Below are positions 1-10,091 of a DNA stretch of 64,000 nucleotides, piece after piece. Each line of letters begins with the position of its first letter. Position 1 is the first letter of the stretch. The notes below the pieces were generated by a model that saw only the letters and a program-made list of their open reading frames with translations, was not told where the DNA came from and did not search any database. The stretch spans positions 48,223-112,222 of the forward strand of contig JAXGGA010002909.1 in NCBI GenBank assembly GCA_038373865.1, in the 5' to 3' direction. The stretch is from Uloborus plumipes (lineage: Eukaryota; Arthropoda; Arachnida; Araneae; Uloboridae). A program made the position numbers and the translations under genes.

Positions 1-218
1 TGATGATGATGATTGCTTTAATTCTTTATTAACAGATATCAACAAATAACCGTTGTAAAGTGTACTCTGTAGTCATTTCATTATGATCTTTATTAAAGAT
101 TCCATTGTTCACAATCTCAAGAACAAAAAGCTAAGTTTTTAAAGTTATCAGCAAGTAAATCTGTTTGTTAAAATTTGAACTTTTCCATGCCTCTATACAA
201 TCAACCTGTGTGCCAAAT

Positions 219-830
219 TTAAAGAAAATCCGAGTCGGTCGTGCGACCAACTTTTCTTTTTTCAGGTGAGTTGGTATGGAATCCCTTAGATGTAAGTTCT
301 GAAGTAGAGGGAATGGTACTGTTTAATCCCTCCTTGGCTAGAGTGTCGGCCAATTCATTTCCGTGGATGTCTACATGAGACGGGATCCATTGGAAATGTA
401 CTACATGTTGGAGGGATATGAGATTTACTTTATGCAAGATAGATAGGCTGGTTTTATCTCCTATGTAGACCCAGTTCTTGAGATGTTGAATTGAACTGCA
501 GCTGTCGGTAAGTATTCAAAGGTCTCCAGGGCCTGATTACTGAATAGGCCAAGTAGGCCGTGGCCTAGGGCCCCCTCAATTTAGGGGCCCCAAAATGGCT
601 AGATTACAAAGGACACCAAAAAAGTGTTTGGCCTGGGGCTCCGTAATATATTAATTGGGCCCTGAAGATCTCCATAGCAACTCTCGCTCATAACTCTTTC
701 TAGCCCCACGTCGATTGCTATTAGTTCGCTTCGAAAAATAGAACAGAAGTCTGGGTTACGTTGTTTTATAGAGTATTTGTGAGTCAGTTGACAGGTGACA
801 CTTGCATGCAGCTCTAATTTTGGAAGTTGA
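219..830 (-). pseudogene. LINE RNase H domain fragment, split by a hAT miniature element
   Basis: Minus-strand translation reads as an RNase H domain of a non-LTR retrotransposon (Jockey/Loa/I type). The N-terminal part (about 665-830) contains QRNPDFCSIFRSELIAID. The C-terminal part (219-518) contains FQWIPSHVDIHGNELADTLAK, the usual PSH...GNE.AD motif. The two halves are separated by 138 bp of unrelated DNA at 527-664 with its own target duplication, so this was one domain before that insertion. No reverse transcriptase is present beside it, so the copy is a truncated relic. The family is confidently a LINE RNase H; the clade is inference. Confidence 0.75.
527..664. mobile_element. hAT-type miniature element (138 bp) inside LINE RNase H
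   Basis: Starts CAGGGCC and ends GGGCCCTG, giving short terminal inverted repeats. It is flanked by 8-bp duplications AAGGTCTC (519-526) and AAGATCTC (665-672), 7 of 8 matching. An 8-bp duplication with CAGGG termini is typical of hAT elements. It interrupts an RNase H coding frame that resumes on the other side. No coding capacity. Confidence 0.7.
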
Positions 831-1096
831 TGATGCAAATGAAAAAAAAAAATGCTGCTAAACTTGAAAGAAAAAATAGAAATACTTTTTATAGGCCTGA
901 TGCAGGTGATGTTGGTTGTTGGAGTCATTACTGAAGATGAAGTTATGATGTATCTTTTTCAGTCAACTTTAAATAAATGCTCCCATTCAGTATTTCCAAT
1001 TTAGTTTTCCAACCTATAATGTTTGCTAAGTTACCAAAATTGATCTTAATAAAGTGTATTATGATCATTTACCGCTATTTTATATATGTAACTATA

Positions 1097-1244
1097 AGGG
1101 CCCTGCTCATCCACATTGACATAAAGCAGAAAAATAAAGCAGAAACGTAAAATGGATTACATAGTGTTCTCATGGAAAGTAAACGGATTTTCGGTTTCTG
1201 CCTCCGGTTTCGGTCGCGTTTTACGCTGATGTGGAGCAGGGCCC
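1097..1244. mobile_element. hAT-like miniature element (148 bp)
   Basis: Terminal inverted repeats of the form GGGCCCTGCTC(at)CCACAT pair with ATGTGGAGCAGGGCCC. The flanks TAACTATA (1089-1096) and TAACTGTA (1245-1252) match at 7 of 8 positions. It is a non-coding foldback-type element; the open frames across it are shadows. Confidence 0.65.
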
Positions 1245-2131
1245 TAACTGTACAATACATACCTTTAGGCTTTCAATAGATTTTCAAGTATGTAATTGTT
1301 TCATTTTGTTTAAAATTTTCGGTGAAAATGTGCTTTGGGCACCTGCTTGCGCATTTTCAAAAAATCACCAACTGGCGCGTTTTTGTGTAGTGTCTCTTGG
1401 AGCTTTCAACTCCGCGAGAAGTCAAGCTTGGCGCGCCTATCGCCCATTTGGCGAGAAAGAGACCCAAACCACAGATTAAAGAAATTTTCTATCAAATAGA
1501 TTTAAATGTCAGTAGAAATATCATGAATCAATGAATTTACGCGAAATATTTCATGTAAAAATTTACCTATTTTGTCAAGTTAGACCCATTTACCACTTTA
1601 TTTAGATTAGCTTGCTTTAAATTTAAACAAAATTTGGTTGACTCACTTACCACTTAGTATGGGGTAAATGCGACAAACATGCAATTTTTTGGAAAAATTC
1701 ACCTCTAAAAAAATTTGAAGTATAATTTTAGAAAATAATGATTAACTTTTATTTATTTCTAACGGTCTATGATAACATGAGCTAATGGGCAATTCCATGC
1801 AAGTGTGGAAAAGCGTTGGAAAAATAAAACTACAGCAATGCGTCTGTTTTGCATATTTTTTTATTTAAAAATGTTTGAAGTTTATTATTTATACTAATAC
1901 TAGCCGGGTACCCGGCCTTGCCCGGGTTATGGTGGCCGGGTATGGTGTTTTAGTGACACTCGTTCATGCATTTTTCAACATTAAAGTGCATATCTATACA
2001 TAAAATGGCTACTTCTGTAAAGAATGGCAATTTTTTCTGAGTAGACAAACTAAAAAACTGTATTACACACCTTAAATACAAATGCAAGCTACAAATAATG
2101 TTTAGGTAAATCGGAAATGTTATAAGCTTGG

Positions 2132-3030
2132 TACAGGGTGCGGCGGAGAAACTTGCAGACTTGAAAAGTCAACTAAGGGAAAAGTACATCATGTATCAGT
2201 TTACTACTTTTTATAAGATATGGTACCCATTCTGAATTTTTATATTAGTTAGATTTAAAAACTACATCGGGAAGAATGACGGCCCCTGTTAATGATGCAC
2301 TTATGTACCCTAGATTTGTTACACTCTTTCGAGCATATCGACTGATGGGATGTTGGTGATAGCAAGCCGGATGTTGTTCTCCATAAGTTGCAGGGTCCAG
2401 GGCTTGTCGTTGTAAACGATCGATTTGAGATACCCCCATAAAAAATAGTCACAAAGTGTCAAATCGGAAGAGCGGGCCGGCCACGGTACTTCACCTTTCA
2501 AGGAGACGTTATCACTCAACTGGTGAACCACAGCAAGTTTGTAGGGATGAAACTGGAGTTCGTTGTGAAGAATTTGTCTCAGTGTCCAATCAAAAATCCC
2601 CAAAGCAGCAGCGTGTTTACGCGCCGAACGCCTGGGAGAGCGCAAAAACGACTCCCTCACTTTTTCGATGTTTTCTAGGGTTCTGGAAATCCGTTGACCT
2701 CCTGGGCCTCTGTTTGCCACACTCTCACTTTCCCTGAATGTTTTCACCCACAAAACAGTCGATTCCCAGCCAGGAATAGGAACAACGGGCTGAATTTTGA
2801 ACCGAGTTCGAAAGGCACGTTGAGTGGTGACCACCGAAAGATTATTTGAAAAGTTAGATTCGGCGGCGAAGGCTCGTTACTCCTTTGTCCAACGCATGGC
2901 GACAACTAAACTATGAGATAACAAAACTTCAGGACCCTCTCTTTAAAATGAGACTCTTCCCACTCCTTTCTGACCACTCCTTGCTAATTAGCATCCAATT
3001 AAAATCAGCAAGTTTCTCCGTCGCACCCTA
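2132..3030 (-). mobile_element. Tc1/mariner-like deletion derivative (about 0.9 kb)
   Basis: Terminal inverted repeats of about 22 bp, AGGGTGCGGCGGAGAAACTT at the left and the same with one mismatch inverted at the right, are bounded by TA at 2132-2133 and 3029-3030. Inside is a minus-strand transposase pseudogene with its middle deleted. It is nested in another repeat. Confidence 0.75.
2319..2897 (-). pseudogene. Mariner-like transposase, internally deleted with premature stop
   Basis: The family start ATG is at 2895-2897, followed by RWTKE, then a TAA stop where the family has Gln, then RAFAAESNFSNN and VVTTQRAFRTRF. The N-terminal helix-turn-helix half (RSPRRSARKHAAALG, then HPYKLAVV) is fused directly to C-terminal catalytic sequence (VPWPARSSDLTLCDYFLWGY). 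The residues between, which should carry the first two catalytic acidic positions, are missing. An open stretch from 2834 to 2319 (171 codons) survives. It cannot encode an active transposase and explains the surrounding inverted repeats as a deletion derivative. Confidence 0.85.
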
Positions 3031-3815
3031 GAAAATCAATCGCACTGGAGTGAAATATTTCCAAACATTACACGTAAAATAAGTCCCATCATTAGTTTAT
3101 ATCCTTTTGACTATATTGGTGAAAACATCTTATGTACTTAACTTAGAAATTTTTTGACTTTAAACATTTTCTGTTCTCTAACTGTTGCCAAAATCAATTA
3201 TCTTTTTATTTAGTCTCGTTAGCGATTATTGGCACAGATGAATCTAAAAATCCTAAGAAAGCAATAAATTTCATACTTACTCCAGTGAAGTCTTGGTTCA
3301 CATTTTCATCACTATTAATATTGTTGTTGCCAGGCAATAAATTTTCGCAACAATGGACTGAAAATTTAATCACTTAATGGGGGAATTACATGAAATTTAC
3401 TATTTTCCATAATAACTTTTTAAAACTAAGCTTTTTAGAAATAAATTATAGCTTATCCTGCTCCCTGTTACTGTAGCTATCTACGGTGAAAAAATACTTA
3501 AAATCGGTCCGGTAGTTTGGAAGATTACCCCGGACATACGGATACAAAAGTAGTCTTTTATGTATATAGATTTTGTCAAGAATGTAGTATTTTTAGTTTG
3601 GCAGCACTTTGAAGTTGGAAATGGAATATTTAACTTTTGGTAAGGCAAATGATCAATCTTTCAACGTTGGTAAGTTTCAATTTTTTGCTTTAGATAACTG
3701 TTTTAAAGGAAGAATATTGATTCTTACACTTAAATTCAATATTGTGAATTGCTTAAACGAATGTTTTCACTTAAATTGTGTGATTTATATAAACTTCAAA
3801 AACGCACTGTTCTAT

Positions 3816-5433
3816 GTAACGTAAGTTACCAAAAACATATTAAAGTTCATGATGTGCATAAAGAAAGGGCAATGTAATGTTAACAATGCTATATTTTCTA
3901 TCTTATAAGTGTGTATTAAGCAAATAGTTAAAGTTTTTTTTTTAAATATTGTTTATTTAATTTTTTGTGCTACAATCAAAATGTGCAACGTAAGTTACCG
4001 AAATATGCAGGTAATGTAAGTTACCTTAGTAGGACTTAAATACTTGCGTTTATAAAGAAAGTAAAATGTGAAATAAACCTATGTGGTTAGTAGAAGTAAT
4101 TTATTCAAGAATTCCTTTAAATGTACTGTCTTTACTTAATTTAAATTAATCATATTTCTTAAAATATCTCTATTTGTTAATAAGATTACAATACACCTCT
4201 ATTATAAATTACATGTTTCTTTTTGGCTTTTAAGATATTAATTATCTCTAAACTATATCACTGCATTCGGAATATTTAAGAGGTAATTTACTAAAAATTA
4301 TTCAGAAATGGACTTCTGTTATGCTTTAAAGTCTTGAAATATGTTTTGGAAAAAACAAATATAAAAATATTTTATCTCTTACGTGTGAAATATATTTTAT
4401 TCTGCATTAAAATGCCATTGAACTCTGCAGAAAGATGCGCTGTAAAACGGGTATGTGAAAAGTCATGTGGATATTACAGATTCGAAAATAAAAGTCACTC
4501 TTGATGGTACTAAAATATGTCAGAAAAAGCAAAATTTATCAAAACTATTTTCTGAAGATCCGGACATAGACAATCAACATTTGAGAACTAGAAATGGACA
4601 AACTGTGGGGTTTCGTTTAGTTAAGTATTTCAAGGAACAAGAAGAAAAAACAGAGATAAAAGCCGGTGAATGGTGTGTGATGAAGTACGAAAATACATTG
4701 TATCCTTGAGTTGTGACAATTATTGAAGAAAATGAGATTAAAGTAAAAGTAATGGCTGCTGTTGGAACCTATTATATATGACCAGAAACGATAGATGAAA
4801 TTTATTATGGGAAAACGTGATTCGAAAAATTGAACCTACCTGAACTTGTTAATAACAGTGACTAAATGCATTTAAAAGTTTTATGTTATGTAATATTTTC
4901 GATTGTTCATTGAATTTGGTATTAAATTTCTATAAATTGAATTTATAATTGTTAATTTTCAATATTTTGATCTAAACTAAGCTGTAATTTACATTCATTA
5001 ATTTTTGTAATAAAGATTTGGATGTAATTAAATTTTGTAACGTAAGTTACTGTAACGTAAGTTACCCAGTCAAAAATTCCCATAATTCCCAATTTTTGAA
5101 ATAAATCTTTAAATTAATGAAAATCAATTCCTGAGCATTATAAGGAACTGATAAATTATACTTCAAACAAGAAAACAGCTGTAATAGAGCAGAAATTTGC
5201 CTTCGAACCAATTTTCATATTATGTCATTCCCTTTTTGTGTAACGTAAGTTACTGCCTTAATTTTGACTGCTAAATTTTGAAAAATTTTAATGCATCGAA
5301 TATTTTTGCATTTTAATTTTGCTTTTGACTGTCATTTTCACAGAAAACTTTTATTCAAGGTTTGTATGACAATATTTGTCTGTACTGAGGTGCTAAATGC
5401 CTAAGCGTTGGTCAAAATGTAACGAAAGTTACC
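3816..5433 (+). repeat. Seven dispersed GTAACGTAAGTTAC iterons
   Basis: Copies at 3816-3830, 3984-3999 (TGCAACGTAAGTTACC), 4011-4025 (GTAATGTAAGTTACC), 5037-5050, 5052-5066, 5240-5253 and 5419-5433 (GTAACGAAAGTTACC) all read the same way on the plus strand. Each has imperfect dyad symmetry (GTAAC...GTTAC). Such clustering suggests a protein-binding site array, most simply transposase-binding repeats of the 1797-5445 element. They also resemble splice-donor sequence (GTAAGT) but no gene model supports that use. Confidence 0.6.
4455..4865 (+). pseudogene. Decayed coding fragment, possibly C-terminal tail of a transposon protein
   Basis: An 84-codon open stretch (4455-4709) contains KAGEWCVMKYENTLYP. 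The same frame continues past TGA stops with VVTIIEENEIKVKVM, PETIDEIYY and LNLPELVN to about 4865. The pattern (GEW-V-KY, YP--V--I, a W/P---D-I-Y stretch) resembles the small C-terminal domain seen at the end of several arthropod transposase-like proteins. At least three in-frame TGA codons show decay. Family not identified. Confidence 0.4.
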
Positions 5434-5445
5434 GTGGAATTGCCC

Positions 5446-6499
5446 TAATAAGTTTAAATTATTTTGTTTCAAAGCTTTTGTATGAATAAGGTTTAAAAAA
5501 CGAACTGCTCTAAAAGGGTTCCACTTACCCCCACCAACTCTTTGACCTATCGGATAAAAATTTATTTGTGCAAAAAAATGTAGATTGTGTGACACAAAAA
5601 TTATTTAATAAGAAAAATTCTGATCGCAGAAATCAAGACACACGGCAGTGTGTCAGCCAAGTTCGCGCTGCACATCTGAGAGTGTATCTTTACACGAACC
5701 ATTTCGGACTACTTTCGACCCCTCCGTTTCTCAAGAACTACTTCATCTACATGCTTTAAATTTTGTAAGTCTGTTAGAGTGACATAGAACACCCATAATC
5801 CTAAATTTTATGAATATATCTCTTTTAGTTTTAAAGTTATTAATATTTGAAAAGGGAAAATATGGCGATTTTCTTATTTAGATTATACACTCACTCATCA
5901 AAATGTTTACCTACTTCCAAGTGTCTCAGAACCTTGAAATTTGGCATCAAGGTATATTTCTATACACTAATTAAGGGAAAAATCTAAAAAGTCCAAAAAC
6001 TAAATTAAAAAAGCAAGAAAAAAAGCATTTTTTTTTTAATGAGTATCTAGGCGCGATTTATAAATGGTTCGTCAAACAAAAGCGCCAAAATGCTTGTAAA
6101 ACGTTGCCAAAAATAAAATACTTAAGTTTAAAATCAATTGTTTTGTTGTAAGCTGTTTCAAGGCTTAGTTTGCCTTGACGGAAGATTAAAATGGTTTATC
6201 AAGATGAAATAAATAATACGAATTCAAGAGATTGACTATGCCACCTCGCGGTGACTTAAGATATTAACCAAGTAGTTAAAATATTCTATTTCTCTTTTAA
6301 GAAAAATATAGGGTAAACACGAAGAAAATTTACTTATTTCGGATGTCGTCTGTTCCAAGCGAGGTACTTTCGCAGCACTTAAACTTTATAATATGGGTAA
6401 AAATGCATCAATATTGCTACATTCGAACGTTGCTGAAAAAAATCTTTATCAGTAAGTATACCGCTCTTCAGTCTTTTAACTCAAATAAAAATATATGTG
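5446..6499. other. No gene recognised (AT-rich)
   Basis: Short open frames here have no recognisable motifs and low-complexity composition. Nothing supportable seen. Confidence 0.5.
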
Positions 6500-6501
6500 T
6501 A

Positions 6502-7895
6502 CTAGCAAAAATACCCGGCGTTGCCTGGGTCAATAATAATATTGAGAAACAATTTATATACTCACCTTTGTTTTTTTTTCCTGAACTGAAAGAACTCAGA
6601 ACACACCGCTCGGCGATTTTTAAAATGTCGCCAAATTTTTGCGTAACTGTTTTGGGATACCTAGGATAATTTTGCTCCCCTACTTACTTTATGAAAATAC
6701 ATTAAGTATTATTATGTCACTAATTTTTGTCACAGAGAAATAGTTGTCAAATTCTGAGATACTATTGCTGACCACAAAATGACGTTAAAAGTTTTTGTCC
6801 TAAATGATTTCGAAATTAATAGGGAACATTTAGCAGTTATTTATGCAAAAATGCAAATTAGTGGTAATTTTAGTCTTGTTTAAGGGTTTTATTAATTTAG
6901 TATGTGGATTACTTTACTTTTTGACATAATTTTAAAAAGGTTTTTAATGGATACATTCGGAATCGGAAAACAAAAGAAAAAAAACTGAACTTTTCAAATG
7001 TGGGAGTATTATATCGATGATGGATATTTTGCTGCAGTCGATAAATATCAGACAATAATCGGTTTATTTTGGTTACGTCGTGTAAAAAGTAAAGTATTAT
7101 TACGTAGTCTTCGGCACAAAAATAGGCGTCAGTTGAAAAAATCGCCGAGAATCTCAGTTATTAAAATCTTGCAGCAAATTTGGCAAAATTCCTGTTCAAT
7201 CGGATACTAAGGAACTGCCCTATTATAAGTACCAGAGAAAGTGACCAATCAAAGCAAAGAAATTTAAGAAATACCGTTAAGTTGTATTTAAAGCTCCATC
7301 AAATTCGAAAATAATGAACCTAATCAATTTATTAGTTGCCAATCTCTTCTAGCGGTTACGTTACCGATACTCTAAAACACATATTTACAAAATTCGAGAA
7401 AATAATTGACGCCGTGAACAATCTACTAATGTTTTAAAATACAAATCATAGAGTAAAAGCTCGTTCAAGAGCTGGCGCGTTCGTTTCCAATGTCTATGTA
7501 AAAACCATGAAGCTGAAAAAAAAATTACTTTTTGATTTGACTTGAGAAAAGCCTTGAACATTTAATGCAAAAAGCGGAAATGATATACGCAATTCTAGCT
7601 ATCGACAGGGAGTTGAGATGATGCACTAAATACTGAATTACTTTGCTGGAAGCCTTCGTGGATTTATGCGAAAAATGTACCTTAAATTGGAATGAAAAAA
7701 GCGCTACCAATCAAACTTTTTCGAATATCGTTAGAAATTATAGCCTATGTGTTATTCTGATGTATAAGCTACATTATGGTAAAAGTTTCATTAAAATCCA
7801 TTCAGTAGTTTTTGCGTGAAAGAGGAACAAACATCCAAACATCCAAACATCCAAACATCCAAACATCCAAACTTTCGCATTTATAATAGTATTAA
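6502..7895 (+). repeat. Interspersed retroelement-like repeat with (AAACATCC)n tail
   Basis: Begins with an ACTAGCAAAAATACCCGGCG / TGCCTGGGTC motif. It ends with a TTTTTGCGTGAAAGAGGAAC segment, an AAACATCC microsatellite and ACTTTCGCATTTATAATAGT. A tail of short tandem repeats just before the 3' end is typical of RTE-like non-LTR elements and their non-autonomous derivatives in arthropods. No reverse transcriptase frame is preserved inside. Confidence 0.45.
7829..7872 (+). repeat. (AAACATCC)n microsatellite
   Basis: About five and a half perfect 8-bp units, forming the 3' tail of the surrounding repeat. Confidence 0.9.
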
Positions 7896-7998
7896 GATAC
7901 ATGAAAAACAAATGAAGGACAGTATTTATTCAGTAGTATATTAATTTGTGTCTAAATGAAAGCATAACCGTTACTTCGGCTTTTCAAAAATGCATGAT

Positions 7999-8504
7999 AT
8001 CCCAACAAAAACATAAATGTGAAAAAGGAGCCAAGTTCGGTTGAAACAACGTTTGGGCAGTTTGAAGCAGCGGTGCCACCGACAAAAGAGTTGAAATCTA
8101 ACAGGCTCCAAGTTCTATAGCTGTTCTGTTAACTACAGTCGTGAGAGTTATTGAAATGTTCATTAATTTATTTTAATAACATTTCTTTAGTTCCTTTCAT
8201 ATCGGCTTCGGAACTGGGCAAGATTTAATCGTCACGAAGTTACGTTCAAAAAAGTCCGACTTCCGTCAGTTAGAAATGAACTTGCCCAGTTCCGAAGCCG
8301 ATATGAAAGGAACTAATGAAATGTTATTAAAATAAATTAATGAACATTTCAATAACTCTCACGACTGTAGTTAACAGAACAGCTATAGAACTTGGAGCCT
8401 GTTAGATTTCAACTCTTTTGTCGGTGGCACCGCTGCTTCAAACTGCCCAAACGTTGTTTCAACCGAACTTGGCTCCTTTTTCACATTTATGTTTTTGTTG
8501 GGAT
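7999..8504. repeat. Long near-perfect hairpin: 225-bp arms, 57-nt loop
   Basis: The left arm (7999-8223) is the reverse complement of the right arm (8281-8504) with only one obvious mismatch in the part compared by eye. The arms are not low complexity. On the plus strand the left arm reads as about 30 codons without a stop (KEPSSVETTFGQFEAAVPPT and onward, ending at TAG 8117-8119). Near identity of the arms implies recent origin or gene conversion. Transcription from either side would give a long double-stranded RNA. No flanking terminal repeats or target duplication were found. Confidence 0.85.
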
Positions 8505-9289
8505 GTATTTTACAATAACAAAAGCAAGTTTTATATAAAATCAAGCTTAAAATATTTTTTAAACCCATTTATGCCCAAGTTTTTTTAACAACTTTTTTCA
8601 ATTCTTATCTGCTTAAAACTCTTAGTTTGAATGGTTTAGATACATTTTAGACTTAAAATAGTTCGCCGTTACCGTATTTATTAAGTTATTTAACGTTCTG
8701 TTTATGGGATATTTTGCAGATATGTAAGCAAAATATGACCATACTTGACTTTACTTTCGCAAAGAAACATTACAGAAGACATCTGTGATCTTCAAGCTAA
8801 ACAAGTTAAGCAAATCCTTTTAAAATAGTTTCATTTTATGAAAAATAAGTTTGCAAAAAAACTTACTTTCTGTGGCTACCCATGATGGATCGTTGCTCGA
8901 CTGATTTGTCTGAAAATAGCTGTCAATAAATAAACTCTGATGTCCAAATAGTGGCTCTAACTTGTTTTCTCAAGAAGAAGGACTACTTGACTTGTGAAAA
9001 ACAGCTTTAGTAAAATGATATCCCCATTACAGGTTTTTGTATGCAGTAACTAACAAGCGTCCCGTTTTTAGGCTACTGGGAATAAATGGGTTAAGTCTGT
9101 AACATAGGCAATATTTTTATCAATTATATGTTCTGAAATTTGACTTTTGTGTTGATGGTGAACTTTCAATTTCAATTTCCCTCAACAATGCATCTCAATG
9201 CTTAAAAAATAAAATTTTTAAAAAAGTGAAAATTCCAATCTTTGCAAAGGACGCATTTCCTTAGTTCAAGAAATTCCACCAACCACAAC
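8505..9289. other. No gene recognised
   Basis: AT-rich sequence with no supportable coding region or complete repeat. Confidence 0.5.
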
Positions 9290-9946
9290 CAGCGGCGTAC
9301 GCAGACAAATCGTTTCAGGGGGGGGGGGGGCTGAGGCGAGAGTCTTTTAGAGATGGGGTGAGGGCGGGTGTCTCATAAAATGTAGCTAAAGGAAGTAAAT
9401 ATTTCGAAATTGTGGATGCTAATTTAATGTGATAAAAATACATCATTATTATTTTTTAATCGTTATAATTGCTACAAGAGATAAAAGCGTTTTGATAAAA
9501 ACAGAAAATCATAAAAATAGTTAGAAATTTGACTTCTTGAACCACATGCTTGCAATATTTCGAAAATTTTGTGCTTTAATATCGTTAATTTTGCGATTTA
9601 TCTTACTATTGTTACTAAATACTGGGTTTCAGTCACATTTGTTTAAATGTCATTAAAAGAGTTAGATGAAAGAACAAGCATTAATTGGTGTTTCTGAAAC
9701 ATATTTGCAATAAAAATAAACAAAATTGAATTTTGTAAAATAATCATAATGACATACAATAAAATAGACGAGTCAAAACTAAAAACAGAAAATTCATTGT
9801 TCTTATTTTCTTCTGTCTTAATTATTTGATCTGAAAACTTTTCTGATGAAGAAAGGAAGGGAAAAAAATATTAAAACCTAAATGCAAAAAATTCGTTTTA
9901 AAAATTTCGGAGGGGGCTGCAGCCCAACCCCCTGAGTACGCCACTG
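9290..9946 (+). mobile_element. hAT-type non-autonomous element (657 bp), family A
   Basis: Ends are CAGCGGCGTACGCAGAC and GAGTACGCCACTG. Perfect 8-bp target duplications ACCACAAC flank it at 9282-9289 and 9947-9954. Close inside the left end is a 12-G run and inside the right end a GGAGGGGGCTGCAGCCC block. The same family occurs in opposite orientation at 37466-38163. No transposase frame. Confidence 0.85.
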
Positions 9947-10091
9947 ACCACAACCGTCAGGTTATTGGATTTCCCCTTGACGAATTCAATCTTCATGGCG
10001 AATTAATAAGACTTAAAATGATTGATAACGGAAGGGGGAAAAAAAAGAACTCCGCAATGAAAAGCTCGTCTATAGCGTCAATATAATAGGG

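Larger units (their letters stand above)
1901..3570 (+). repeat. CCCGGG-type interspersed repeat, interrupted by a mariner derivative
   Basis: Begins with a stretch rich in CCGGGTACCCGG and CCCGGG motifs (about 1901-1950). It resumes after the mariner element and ends near 3570 with a segment reading AAAATCGGTCCGGTAGTTTG and a CCCCGGACATACGGATAC tail. Related termini occur at 6502-7895 and 49275-49850. I read this as one dispersed repeat family (possibly a short or non-autonomous retroelement) split by the insertion at 2132-3030. The class is uncertain. Confidence 0.4.
1797..5445. mobile_element. Candidate DNA transposon with GGGCAATTCCA ends and internal iterons
   Basis: GGGCAATTCCA at 1797-1807 is matched in inverted orientation by TGGAATTGCCC at 5435-5445, and TAAT flanks both ends. 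The interval contains seven same-orientation copies of GTAACGTAAGTTAC or a close variant, all in the right-hand part, the last abutting the right terminal repeat. It also contains a decayed coding stretch (4455-4865). Other elements (1901-3570, 2132-3030) are nested in it. An 11-bp terminal match alone could be chance; the iteron clustering next to the right end makes a transposon plausible. Superfamily not recognised. Confidence 0.4.

Noticed and set aside
6343..6669. A 108-codon plus-strand open frame
   Set aside because: It runs across the start of an interspersed repeat (IPGVAWVNNN is the CCCGGCGTTGCC motif translated) and has no domain.
9843..9860. CTGATGAAGAAAGG resembling a hammerhead core
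   Set aside because: No stem II and no pairing flanks.
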